The notes under the pieces: model-generated
Seen by the model: the letters and a program-made list of their open reading frames with translations, nothing else
Database searches by the model: none
What the model was told of the DNA's origin: nothing
Assembly (NCBI RefSeq): GCF_021026295.1
Contig: NZ_JAJNDA010000010.1
Coordinates: 185,732 to 249,731 of the forward strand
DNA length: 64,000 nucleotides
Reading direction: 5' to 3'
Origin: Actinomycetospora soli
GTDB lineage: Bacteria > Actinomycetota > Actinomycetes > Mycobacteriales > Pseudonocardiaceae
Shown here: piece by piece, positions 24,958-33,361 of the stretch
Numbering within the stretch: position 1 is the first letter of the stretch
Layout: each line of letters opens with the position of its first letter
Made by a program: the position numbers and the translations under genes

Positions 24958-25769
24958 GCCAGGGCCGCCTCGACCAGCCCGCACAGCAGCGTCCCCGTGC
25001 GGGCGGCGGCGGCGTGGACCGCGTCGAGCACGGCGAGGTGGTCGATCGTGTCGTCGGTCGTGCCCGCCGCCGGGTTGGAGACGAGCGCGATCCCGGCGAC
25101 GCGCGCGCCCGCGGCCCGGGCGGCGATCGTCTCGAGCACGGTGGACATGCCGACCAGGTCCGCCCCGAGGGTGCGCAGCATCCGGATCTCGGCCGGGGTC
25201 TCGAAGTGCGGGCCGACGAGCCCGGCGTAGACGCCCTCGACCAGCGTCGGGTCGAGGGCGCGGGCGGCGGCGCGCAGGCCCGGGTCGTAGGCGTCGGTGA
25301 GGTCGACGAACTGCGGCCCGACGAGCGGGGAGCGGGCGGTGAGGTTGAGGTGGTCGGAGATCAGCACCGGCTGGCCGACCGAGTACGACGGGTCGATCCC
25401 GCCCGCCGCGTTCGTGAGGATCACCGTCGACGCGCCCGCCGCGCACGCGGTGCGCACGGCGTGCACCGCCTGCGCCTCGCCGTGCCCCTCGTAGAGGTGC
25501 GTGCGCCCGAGCAGGACGAGCGCGTGCCCGCCCGCGACCGGCACCGAGCGGGCGATGCCCCTGTGGTCGGGCGCGCCGAGCGGGGTGAAGCCGGGGAGCT
25601 CCGCGACCGGGACCTCGACGCTCGGGGCGCCGATCCCGTCCGCGGCGGGGCTCCAGCCCGAGCCGAGGACGACGGCGACGTCGTGGCGGTCGATCCCGGT
25701 GCGGCGGGCGAGTTCGGCGGCGGCCTCGTCGGCGGCCTGCTCGAGGGTGCGGTGCTCGGCGGTGCTCAT
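24954..25769 (-). CDS. Purine-nucleoside phosphorylase
   Basis: 271-aa trimeric-type (inosine/guanosine) PNP. Phosphate-binding [11 protein letters not shown] near 36, HRGIARSVP, the loop [26 protein letters not shown], base-site [13 protein letters not shown], and [12 protein letters not shown]. It phosphorolyses purine nucleosides in salvage. The Mtb gene at the corresponding place is deoD (Rv3307). The start is the ATG at 25769. It is the first gene of a three-gene unit with the flavodoxin-like and MDR reductase genes. The latter two have no obvious link to purine salvage. Confidence 0.92.
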   Translation of the reverse strand: MSTAEHRTLEQAADEAAAELARRTGIDRHDVAVVLGSGWSPAADGIGAPSVEVPVAELPGFTPLGAPDHRGIARSVPVAGGHALVLLGRTHLYEGHGEAQAVHAVRTACAAGASTVILTNAAGGIDPSYSVGQPVLISDHLNLTARSPLVGPQFVDLTDAYDPGLRAAARALDPTLVEGVYAGLVGPHFETPAEIRMLRTLGADLVGMSTVLETIAARAAGARVAGIALVSNPAAGTTDDTIDHLAVLDAVHAAAARTGTLLCGLVEAALA

Positions 25770-25794
25770 CGGGCCCAGGACCCTAGCGGGACGC

Positions 25795-28497
25795 TCAGAC
25801 CGGCGGGTCGAAGCTGTCCGCGACGGCGGCGAACTGCTCCGGGGCGCCGCCCGGGGCCACGCTCGGGGCGGTCATCCGCACGACCCACAGATCCTGGCCC
25901 GACGGGATCAACCGCGTCCACGTCACGCGGTCGTCCACCGCGGCGCCCTGCCCGCTCTGCGTGCGGTACACGGTCTGCTGCACCGGTTCGCTCGCGCCCG
26001 CCCGGGCGGGCGCCACCTCGCTCAACGGCTCGACCCGCACGCCGTCGGCGCCGACCCGCGACGGGTCGGCGAGCAGCCGGGCGTAGTCCGCCACGGTCTG
26101 CGCGGGGTAGAAGCCGATCAGCTTGTCGATGCGCAGCTCGCGGGTCGCGTCGTCGGACACGTAGCGCACGACGATGTCCCCGCCCGGCTGCTGCAGGCGG
26201 AACTGCTGCCACGTGGCCGGGACCAGCGCCGTGAACCCCATCCCCGTGCCGCTGTAGCGGGCGTTGTCGTCGGAGTGCACCACGAGCTGCTCGCCGTCGA
26301 CGACCGGACCGTCCGGGGCGAGCGAGATCGAGAACGGCGGCTGCCCGCCGACCACCCGCGTCACGACGTACCCGCCCACCAGGCCCGCGAGCGCCAGCAG
26401 GACGACGAGGGCCACGACGGCGATCCGGCGGCGTCGCTGCTGCTCCGGCGAGGGACCGGTCGGGCGGGACGGCGCGAAGGGCAGCGGGCCCGGGTCGGGC
26501 GCGAGCGCCTGCGGCCCGCCCGGCCGCCGCGGGCCGCCCGGGGCGTTCGGGTACGGCGGACGTCGCGGCGGGTGCGCCGGCGCGGGCCAGGGGCCGGGCG
26601 TCGTCGGTCCGCGGCGCGGCGGCACCCGCGGCGTGACCATGGTCGTCTCGGCCGCGGACGGCGCCGGCACGGGCATGCCGCCGGACGGCGTCGACCGGGG
26701 GGTCCCGCCGGAGGGGGTGGTCGTGCGCGTCCCGCCGGGCGGGGTGCCGGTCCTTCCCGACGACGGGTCGGGCGGCTTCGGCGCGTCGGTGCCCTTCGCG
26801 TCCGGTCTCGCCTTCGCGGCAGCGGCGGCCGCAGCGGCGGCCGCCGTGCCGGCGACCAGCGTCGTCCGGCCGCCGTCGAGCCCGCCGGGCGCCTCGCCGG
26901 ACGTCGTGGGGGTGGACGCACCGTCGGCCTCCGGCGCGGTCCCGGTCGTCGACCCGCCGCCGGTGTCGCGCTCGGCGTCGGCCTTCGGCTGGGCGTCGGA
27001 CTCGCCGGGGCTCTCGGCCTCGGCCTTCCGGTCCTCCGCTCCGTCCGGCTCGGCCTCGTCGGGCGCGGTCTCGGGGGCGGTCTCGGCCGGCCCGTCCGTG
27101 GCGGCGGGGGCCTCGTCGTCGTCGGCGTCCGTCTCGACGGCGGGCTCCGACGTCTCGCCGTCGGTGTCCTCGGTGTCCTCGGTGTCCTCGGTGTCCTCGG
27201 TGTCCTCGGTGTCCTCGGTGTCCTCGGTCGCCCCGGTCGCCGTCGCGACGGCGGGCTTCCCGGTCGCCTTCGCGACGGCCGGCTCCTCGGAGGCCTCGGG
27301 CTTCTCGGCAACCTTCCCGGGTGCCTTCTCGGCGGGTCGGGATGCCTCCGTCGGCGTCGCCGCGGCCGCGCCGGCCGCCGCACCCGCGGCCGCTCCCGCA
27401 GCCCCGGCCGCCGCAGCACCGCCCTCGACCGCCGGCGAACCGCCCGAGCCGTCCGACCCGTCGTCGGGAGAGCGACCGGGAGCACGCAGCGGGGCGGTCC
27501 GGGGCGCGGCGCCGGGACGCTCCGGGGGCACCTGCCCGTCGACGAGCGTGCCGCTGCGGCCGCGGGCGACCGGGATGAGGCCGGAGTGGTCCGCGGGGTC
27601 GGGCTTCGCGGGGGGCGGGAGACGGAACTCGGTGGTGGCGGGGGAGGGCGGCGACGACAGGATCGGGCCCTCGGGGTCGGCCATGAGCGGGCGCAGCCGG
27701 CGGCGGACGGCCGGCAGCGGCATCCGCAGGGTCGGGTCCTTGACCATGAGCCCGCGGATCACGTCCTGCACGGGACCCTGCCCGCCGGGACGGGGGACGT
27801 CGCCGTGGACGACGGCGGACACCGTGGAGACGGGGTCGCCGGCGTCGTAGGGCGGGCGACCCTCGAGGCAGGCGTAGAGCGTGGCGCCGAGACCCCAGAG
27901 GTCGGCGGGCGGACCGACCGCGCGGCCCATCGCGACCTCGGGCGCGATGTAGGGCGGCGAGCCCAGCACGGTGCCGGTCTGGGTCATCGACGACTCGGCG
28001 GCGTTGCGGGCGATGCCGAAGTCGGTGAGCTTGATCTGCCCGTCGGTGCCGATGAGGACGTTGCCGGGCTTGACGTCGCGGTGGGTGATGCCGGCGCGGT
28101 GGGCGGTCATCAGCGCGGAGGCGACGGCGGAGCCGATCTCGGCGGTCTCGGACGGGGTGAGCGTGCCGCGTTCCCCGATGTAGGAGGCCAGGCTGCGCGA
28201 GGGCAGCAGCTCCATGACGACGTAGGGCTCGGCGTTGACCTCGACGACGTCGTAGAGGGTGACGACGTTGGGGTGGCTGAGCATCGCGGTGGCGCGCGCC
28301 TCGCGCAGCGTCCGCTCCCGCACGATCGCCCGCTCGGAGACGGGGACCAGGGAGAGCCGGACCTCCTTGACGGCCACGGGACGGTGCAGCACCTCGTCGT
28401 AGGCCGACCAGACGGTGCCCATCGCGCCGCGACCGAGTTCGGAGTCCAGGCGGTAGCGCCCGACCAGGCGGCGGGTGTCGGCGGGGCGGGGACTCAC
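25795..28497 (-). CDS. Membrane serine/threonine protein kinase with long low-complexity linker
   Basis: 900-aa Hanks-type kinase. Kinase domain about 14-275: GRGAMGTVW loop, VAVKEV lysine, [11 protein letters not shown] catalytic loop, [15 protein letters not shown] roughly 400-residue Ala/Pro/Glu/Asp/Thr linker follows and contains seven EDT repeats. One TM helix at about 690-715 ([21 protein letters not shown]) leads to an extracellular domain of about 180 residues that is not PASTA and looks like a beta-rich ligand-binding fold. The start is GTG 28497, preceded by GGAGGGG, because the kinase N-lobe begins directly after it. Substrates and ligand are unknown. It lies upstream of the nucleoside phosphorylase gene with 25 bp between. 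Confidence 0.88.
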   Translation of the reverse strand: MSPRPADTRRLVGRYRLDSELGRGAMGTVWSAYDEVLHRPVAVKEVRLSLVPVSERAIVRERTLREARATAMLSHPNVVTLYDVVEVNAEPYVVMELLPSRSLASYIGERGTLTPSETAEIGSAVASALMTAHRAGITHRDVKPGNVLIGTDGQIKLTDFGIARNAAESSMTQTGTVLGSPPYIAPEVAMGRAVGPPADLWGLGATLYACLEGRPPYDAGDPVSTVSAVVHGDVPRPGGQGPVQDVIRGLMVKDPTLRMPLPAVRRRLRPLMADPEGPILSSPPSPATTEFRLPPPAKPDPADHSGLIPVARGRSGTLVDGQVPPERPGAAPRTAPLRAPGRSPDDGSDGSGGSPAVEGGAAAAGAAGAAAGAAAGAAAATPTEASRPAEKAPGKVAEKPEASEEPAVAKATGKPAVATATGATEDTEDTEDTEDTEDTEDTEDTDGETSEPAVETDADDDEAPAATDGPAETAPETAPDEAEPDGAEDRKAEAESPGESDAQPKADAERDTGGGSTTGTAPEADGASTPTTSGEAPGGLDGGRTTLVAGTAAAAAAAAAAKARPDAKGTDAPKPPDPSSGRTGTPPGGTRTTTPSGGTPRSTPSGGMPVPAPSAAETTMVTPRVPPRRGPTTPGPWPAPAHPPRRPPYPNAPGGPRRPGGPQALAPDPGPLPFAPSRPTGPSPEQQRRRRIAVVALVVLLALAGLVGGYVVTRVVGGQPPFSISLAPDGPVVDGEQLVVHSDDNARYSGTGMGFTALVPATWQQFRLQQPGGDIVVRYVSDDATRELRIDKLIGFYPAQTVADYARLLADPSRVGADGVRVEPLSEVAPARAGASEPVQQTVYRTQSGQGAAVDDRVTWTRLIPSGQDLWVVRMTAPSVAPGGAPEQFAAVADSFDPPV
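27161..27223. repeat. Seven-copy 9-bp tandem repeat in the kinase gene
   Basis: TCGGTGTCC is repeated seven times without change, encoding the EDT run on the minus strand. The unit is a whole number of codons, so slippage would alter linker length without a frameshift. Confidence 0.9.
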
Positions 28498-28848
28498 CCC
28501 TCCATGATGGCGGCACCGCCGTCCGTGGCCCCCGCCCCACCCGTCCGGCCGCACGCCGGTCGGGCCGGTCGGGACGAACGGCGGGACGCGACCGGGTCCG
28601 CCGTGCCGGTCGTCGACGGCGTGACCGTTCGTCCCCACGTCGCGCGCGCGTGCGGACCGCTGACCCTTTGACCTGCGTCAATCGTCCGCTCGTCTTGCCG
28701 CCGAGGGGAGACGTCCGCCACTGACAGCATCGTCTCGACCCCTCGGCGCCCCTGCTTCCGAGGGAGCTGAAGGGGCCGTTGGAGGGATGGATAGTGGTGG
28801 GCATCCGTCACGGACCGATCCGGTCCGTGGCCCGAGGAGGTGGAGACG
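28498..28848. other. 351-bp divergent intergenic region between kinase and M20 genes
   Basis: No open frame with gene-like features is seen. It holds both divergent promoters. A TTTGAC...TGCGTCAAT segment lies at about 28667-28682, and the only clear structure is the palindrome at 28809-28829. Confidence 0.5.
28809..28829 (+). promoter_or_regulatory. Perfect 9-bp-arm palindrome in the M20 gene leader
   Basis: CACGGACCG-ATC-CGGTCCGTG ends 5 nt before the ribosome-binding site GAGGAGG (28834-28840). It could be a repressor operator or an RNA hairpin that affects ribosome access. Confidence 0.5.
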
Positions 28849-30072
28849 GTGACGCTGCTGCAGACCCGGCCGGACGACCCGAGTGCGGTGGACCTCGGGG
28901 CCGGCACCGGCCCGCAGTGGTTGGACGCCTGGCTCGCCGAGCACACCGCCGACGTCGTCGGCTGGCGCCGTGCGATCCACGCGCACCCCGAGCTGGCCCG
29001 CGCCGAGCGGATGACCACGGACCTGTGCGCGAACGTCCTGCGCTCCGTCGGTCTGCGGCCGCGGCTGCTGCCCGGCACCGGGCTCGTGTGCGACATCGGG
29101 TCCGGTCCGCGCACCGTCGCGCTGCGCGCCGACATGGACGCCCTGCCGCTGCACGAGCAGTCGGACCTGCCCTTCGCCTCCCGCACGCCGGGCATCGCAC
29201 ACATGTGCGGGCACGACGCGCACACCGCGGTGGTGCTCGGCGCGGGCGTCGCGCTGGCCTCGGTGGCCGACCGGCTGCCCGGCCGGGTCCGGCTCGTGTT
29301 CCAGCCGGCCGAGGAGGTCCAGCCGGGCGGGGCGCTCGACGTCATCGCCGCCGACGGCCTCGCCGACGTCGACCGCATCTTCGCCCTGCACTGCGACCCG
29401 CGGCTCGAGGTCGGCCGGGTCGGCACCCGCGTCGGGCCCATCACCTCGGCCTGCGACATGCTCGAGCTGCGCCTCACCTCGCCCGGTGGGCACACCTCGC
29501 GCCCGCACCTGACGGCCGACCTCGTGCACGCGCTCGGCACCGTCATCACCGGCCTGCCCGACCTGCTGTCCCGCCGCATCGACCCCCGCTCGGGCACGGT
29601 GCTGGTGTGGGGCCAGGTCGACGCCGGGCACGCCGCGAACGCGGTCCCCGAGGTCGGCACCCTGTCCGGGACGCTGCGCACCGCCCAGCACCAGACCTGG
29701 AACGAGCTCGAGCCGCTGGTCCGCCAGCTCGTCACCGCGCTGCTCGCTCCCACCGGGGTCGGGTACGTGCTGGAGCACCGCCGCGGCGTGCCGCCGGTGG
29801 TCAACGACGCCGTGTCGGCCGACCTGCTGGCGCGCGCCGCCGAGCGGGCGGTCGGGCCGGGTGCGGCGACCGACACCGAGCAGTCGTCGGGCGGCGAGGA
29901 CTTCGGCTGGTACCTCGAGCACGTGCCGGGGGCCATGGGTCGGCTGGGTGTCTGGTCCGGCGAGGGCCCGCAGTCCGACATCCACCAGCCCACGTTCCGC
30001 CTCGACGAGCGGGCGCTGCCCGTCGGCGTGCGGACGATGGTGCAGGCGGCGCTGCTCTCGCTCGAGGGCTGA
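28849..30072 (+). CDS. M20 family metallo-amidohydrolase
   Basis: 407-aa zinc-dependent aminoacylase/hippurate-hydrolase-like enzyme (AmiA/AmiB type). Metal ligands are seen in RADMDALP, HMCGHDAHTAVVLG, QPAEEVQPGGA and the C-terminal SSGGEDFGWYL; a lid domain starts near LRLTSPGGHTSRPH. It hydrolyses N-acyl or amide bonds; the natural substrate is unknown. Mtb has amiA1/amiB1 in the same neighbourhood between deoD and lpdA. GTG 28849 is chosen over GTG 28840 because GAGGAGG at 28834-28840 would be 8 nt from the former and overlap the latter. Confidence 0.87.
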   Translation: MTLLQTRPDDPSAVDLGAGTGPQWLDAWLAEHTADVVGWRRAIHAHPELARAERMTTDLCANVLRSVGLRPRLLPGTGLVCDIGSGPRTVALRADMDALPLHEQSDLPFASRTPGIAHMCGHDAHTAVVLGAGVALASVADRLPGRVRLVFQPAEEVQPGGALDVIAADGLADVDRIFALHCDPRLEVGRVGTRVGPITSACDMLELRLTSPGGHTSRPHLTADLVHALGTVITGLPDLLSRRIDPRSGTVLVWGQVDAGHAANAVPEVGTLSGTLRTAQHQTWNELEPLVRQLVTALLAPTGVGYVLEHRRGVPPVVNDAVSADLLARAAERAVGPGAATDTEQSSGGEDFGWYLEHVPGAMGRLGVWSGEGPQSDIHQPTFRLDERALPVGVRTMVQAALLSLEG

Positions 30073-30092
30073 CGCCTTCCGGGGCCTCCCGG

Positions 30093-30116
30093 GGTGGCAG
30101 GAAAGCGTCGTTGCTG
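30093..30116 (+). repeat. 24-nt dispersed repeat (GGTGGCAG...GCGTCGTTGCTG), copy 1
   Basis: The 24-nt core is identical to that at 63423-63446. It starts GGTGGCAG and ends GCGTCGTTGCTG. A second GGTGGCAGG follows at 30123-30131. Located between the M20 gene and tex, both on the plus strand. Confidence 0.75.
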
Positions 30117-30217
30117 TCATCCGGTGGCAGGGAGACCGCATCCCCGCCGCGCCTGCCATACGCCGTCCCGACGACGGGTCGCGGGGCCCGGCGAGGCTGT
30201 CGGTGGGGTGTTGCACG

Positions 30218-32644
30218 ATGACTCCCGTGACCGCTTCCCTGCCCGCGCAGCTGCCGCCCGTCCCGAGCCGCATCGCCTCCGAGCTGGAGGTCGGCGAGGG
30301 CCAGGTCCGGTCCGCGATCGAGCTGCTCGACGGCGGGGCGACGGTCCCGTTCGTCGCGCGGTACCGCAAGGAGGCCACGGGCGGCCTGGACGACGCGCAG
30401 CTGCGCACGCTGCACGAGCGTCTCGGCTACCTGCGCGAGCTCGAGGAGCGGCGGACGGCCGTCGTCGACTCGGTGCGCGAGCAGGGCAAGCTCACCGACG
30501 AGCTGCACGCCCAGCTGCTCGCCGCGGAGACGAAGAGCCGGCTCGAGGACGTCTACCTGCCCTACAAGCCGAAGCGCCGCACGAAGGCGATGATCGCCCG
30601 CGAGGCCGGGCTGGAGCCGCTGGCCGACGGGCTGCTGGGCGACCCGACGGTCGAGCCCCGGGCGGCGGCCGCCGCGTTCGTCGACCCGGAGAAGGGCGTC
30701 GCCGACGCCGACGCCGCGCTCGAGGGCGCGCGGGCGATCCTCGTAGAGCGGCTCGCCGAGGACGCCGACCTGGTCGGGGAACTGCGCGAGCGGATGTGGA
30801 CGCGGGGGCGTCTGACCGCCGTGGTCCGCGAGGGCAAGGCCGACGACGCCGATGCGGCCAAGTTCTCCGACTACTTCGCCTTCGACGAGCCCTTCACCAA
30901 GCTCCCGTCGCACCGGATCCTCGCCCTGCTGCGCGGGGAGACCGAGGAGGTCCTCCAGCTCACCTTCGACCCGTGCTCGCCCGACGACGACGGCGACACC
31001 TCGGCCTACGAGGGGCGCATCGCGTCGGTCGCCGGGATCGCCGACCGCGGCCGTCCCGCCGACTCCTGGCTGCTCGGCGTGGCGCGCTGGGCCTGGCGCA
31101 CCCGCATCTCGTCGCGTCTCGCCGTCGACCTGCGCGTACGGCTGCGGGAGGTCGCCGAGGAGGGGGCCGTCGGCGTGTTCGCCGGCAACCTGCGTGACCT
31201 GCTCCTCGCCGCGCCCGCGGGGGCCCGCCCGACGATGGGGCTGGACCCGGGTCTGCGGACCGGGGTGAAGGTCGCCGTGGTCGACGGGACCGGCAAGGTC
31301 GTCGCGCACGACACGATCTACCCGCACGTCCCCCGCAACCAGTGGGACGCCTCGCTCGCCACCCTCGCGAGGCTCGCGGCCGAGCACCGCGTCGAACTGG
31401 TCGCGATCGGCAACGGCACCGCGAGCCGCGAGACGCACAAGCTCGCCGTGGAGCTGGCCAAGCTCCAGACCGGGCTGATCCCGGCCATGGTGTCCGAGGC
31501 CGGGGCGTCGGTGTACTCGGCGTCCGAGGAGGCCTCGAAGGAGCTGCCCGACCTCGACGTGTCGATCCGCGGTGCGGTCTCGATCGCGCGGCGCCTGCAG
31601 GACCCGCTCGCCGAGCTCGTGAAGATCGACCCGAAGTCGATCGGCGTCGGGCAGTACCAGCACGACGTGTCCGGCACGCTGCTCTCCCGCTCGCTCGACG
31701 GCGTGGTCGAGGACTGTGTGAACGCGGTCGGCGTCGACGTGAACACCGCCTCCGCGCCCCTGCTCCGCCGGGTGTCGGGCATCTCCAGCGGGCTGGCGAC
31801 GACCATCGTCGGGTTCCGCGACGAGCACGGCCCGTTCGCGTCCCGGACCGCGCTGACGAAGGTCCCGCGGCTGGGTGCGAAGGCGTTCGAGCAGTGCGCG
31901 GGCTTCCTGCGCATCCCCGACGCGACGGACCCGCTCGACCGGTCGGGCGTGCACCCCGAGGCCTACCCGGTGGTGCGCCGCATCGTCGAGAGGACCGGCG
32001 CCGACGTGGCCTCGCTGGTCGGCAACTCGTCGCTGCTCGGCCGGCTCGACCCGCGCGACTTCACCGACGACACCTTCGGTGTCCCCACCGTCACCGACAT
32101 CATCGCCGAGCTGGACAAGCCGGGCCGCGACCCCCGGCCGGCGTTCGAGACGGCCACGTTCGCCGAGGGCGTCGAGAAGATCACCGACCTGAACCCCGGC
32201 ATGGTGCTGGAGGGCGTCGTCACCAACGTCGCCGCGTTCGGCGCGTTCGTCGACGTGGGCGTGCACCAGGACGGGCTCGTGCACATCTCGGCGATGTCGA
32301 AGGAGTTCGTCTCCGACCCGCGCGCGGTCGTCGGGCCGGGCGACGTGGTGCGGGTGAAGGTGCTCGAGGTCGACGTGCCCCGCAAGCGCATCTCGCTGAC
32401 GCTGCGGCTCGACGACGAGCCCGGCGCGGGCTCGGGCAAGGGCGGCCGCGACGGCGGGGCTCCCCGGGGCGGCGGCGGGCAGCCGCGCGGCGGCGGGCAA
32501 CGCGGCGGCCAGCCGAAGGGGGGCGCCCCGCAGGGGCAGCAGCGTGGTGGGTCGTCGAAGGGCCGCGGCAACGACCGTGACCGGCGCCCCGCCCCCGGCG
32601 GCGCCATGGCCGACGCCCTGCGCCGGGCGGGCTTCGACAAGTAG
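30218..32644 (+). CDS. tex: Tex-family RNA-binding transcription accessory protein
   Basis: 808-aa cytosolic protein with the full Tex order: helical N-terminus (VPFVARYRKEATGGLDD), YqgF-like RNase-H-fold domain with MGLDPGLRTGVKVAVVD (about 345), helix-hairpin-helix (VNTASAPLLRRVSGISSGLA), and a C-terminal S1 domain (GMVLEGVVTNVAAFGAFVDVG). A Gly/Gln/Arg-rich, probably RNA-binding, tail of about 70 residues ends the protein. Tex is linked to transcription/translation stress tolerance. The ATG at 30218 is used; the preceding 100 bp carry repeat-like hairpins. It is probably its own transcription unit. Confidence 0.92.
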   Translation: MTPVTASLPAQLPPVPSRIASELEVGEGQVRSAIELLDGGATVPFVARYRKEATGGLDDAQLRTLHERLGYLRELEERRTAVVDSVREQGKLTDELHAQLLAAETKSRLEDVYLPYKPKRRTKAMIAREAGLEPLADGLLGDPTVEPRAAAAAFVDPEKGVADADAALEGARAILVERLAEDADLVGELRERMWTRGRLTAVVREGKADDADAAKFSDYFAFDEPFTKLPSHRILALLRGETEEVLQLTFDPCSPDDDGDTSAYEGRIASVAGIADRGRPADSWLLGVARWAWRTRISSRLAVDLRVRLREVAEEGAVGVFAGNLRDLLLAAPAGARPTMGLDPGLRTGVKVAVVDGTGKVVAHDTIYPHVPRNQWDASLATLARLAAEHRVELVAIGNGTASRETHKLAVELAKLQTGLIPAMVSEAGASVYSASEEASKELPDLDVSIRGAVSIARRLQDPLAELVKIDPKSIGVGQYQHDVSGTLLSRSLDGVVEDCVNAVGVDVNTASAPLLRRVSGISSGLATTIVGFRDEHGPFASRTALTKVPRLGAKAFEQCAGFLRIPDATDPLDRSGVHPEAYPVVRRIVERTGADVASLVGNSSLLGRLDPRDFTDDTFGVPTVTDIIAELDKPGRDPRPAFETATFAEGVEKITDLNPGMVLEGVVTNVAAFGAFVDVGVHQDGLVHISAMSKEFVSDPRAVVGPGDVVRVKVLEVDVPRKRISLTLRLDDEPGAGSGKGGRDGGAPRGGGGQPRGGGQRGGQPKGGAPQGQQRGGSSKGRGNDRDRRPAPGGAMADALRRAGFDK

Positions 32645-32669
32645 CCCCGGCGCTCGCTCCGCGAGGGGT

Positions 32670-32709
32670 ACGTGAGGCAGCTCCGGCGGCCCAGGAGGGT
32701 GCCTCACGT
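32670..32709. terminator. Hairpin between convergent tex and cyclotransferase genes (CGTGAGGCAGCTCCG copy 1)
   Basis: ACGTGAGGCA at 32670-32679 pairs with TGCCTCACGT at 32700-32709. It lies in the 89-bp gap between convergent stops and shares 15 bp with 11463-11477. Likely a terminator built from a dispersed repeat. Confidence 0.6.
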
Positions 32710-32733
32710 CCCACTCGCGCGGCAGGTGCGGCC

Positions 32734-33201
32734 CTACATCGAGGCGGAGCCCGGCCCCACAGAGCGGCAGGGGCGCTCGCGGAGCGCGCGGACGTAGTCG
32801 TCCGGCGCGCCCGCGGCCTCCGCGGCGTCGGAGAGGACGCCGATGTAGCGGGCGGACGGCAGCCCGCCCTCGTACGCGTCGAGCACGTACACCCACGCCA
32901 GCTGCGGACCCTCCATGGTCTGCACCCGCAGGCGGAGCTTCTTGTGCATCCCCAGCTCGCCGCCCTCCCAGCGGTCGAGCTGGTCGACGTCGAGGGGGCT
33001 GACGTCGTAGAGCACGACGAACACGCGCGACGACGGGTCCTCGACGACGGTGGAGAGCGCCCCCTCCCACCCGAGGTCCTCGCCCCCGAACGTCAGCCGC
33101 CAGCCCTCGAGCCAGCCGGTGCCCGAGACAGGCGAGTGGGGCGCGCGTTGCATCATCTGCGCGGGATCCATGTTCGACCCGTACGCGGCGTAGAGCGGCA
33201 C
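32734..33201 (-). CDS. Gamma-glutamylcyclotransferase-like protein
   Basis: 155-aa protein with the GGCT-fold opening VPLYAAYGSNMDPAQM (YGSN substrate loop) and a later conserved strand YIGVLSDAAEAAG. Enzymes of this fold release 5-oxoproline from gamma-glutamyl compounds. The catalytic Glu usual in the middle of the fold may be in DRWEGGELGM. The GTG at 33201 starts the domain exactly; an upstream GTG would add 20 unconserved residues. It is divergent from lpdA, separated by 160 bp, and convergent with tex. Confidence 0.8.
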   Translation of the reverse strand: MPLYAAYGSNMDPAQMMQRAPHSPVSGTGWLEGWRLTFGGEDLGWEGALSTVVEDPSSRVFVVLYDVSPLDVDQLDRWEGGELGMHKKLRLRVQTMEGPQLAWVYVLDAYEGGLPSARYIGVLSDAAEAAGAPDDYVRALRERPCRSVGPGSASM

Positions 33202-33361
33202 GGCGCACAGGGTAGCCAGGAGTGCGCCGTTCGTTGTCGACGGTCGAGCCGGAGGGCACACCGCGTCCGCCGAACGGGCACCCGACGCAACGGGCAGGAT
33301 GGGACCTGTCCGGTCAACCCGGCATCACCACCACGCAGCAACACGGAGGGACGTCACACCC

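Noticed and set aside
27161..27223. CRISPR-like regular repeats
   Set aside because: The repeats are 9 bp, without spacers and in coding frame. No CRISPR array or cas gene is seen in the window.
26361..27850. Long open frames on the opposite strand of the kinase gene, and similar long antisense ORFs throughout
   Set aside because: High third-position GC leaves antisense frames free of stops; their products are Arg/Pro/Ala/Gly-rich with no domains.
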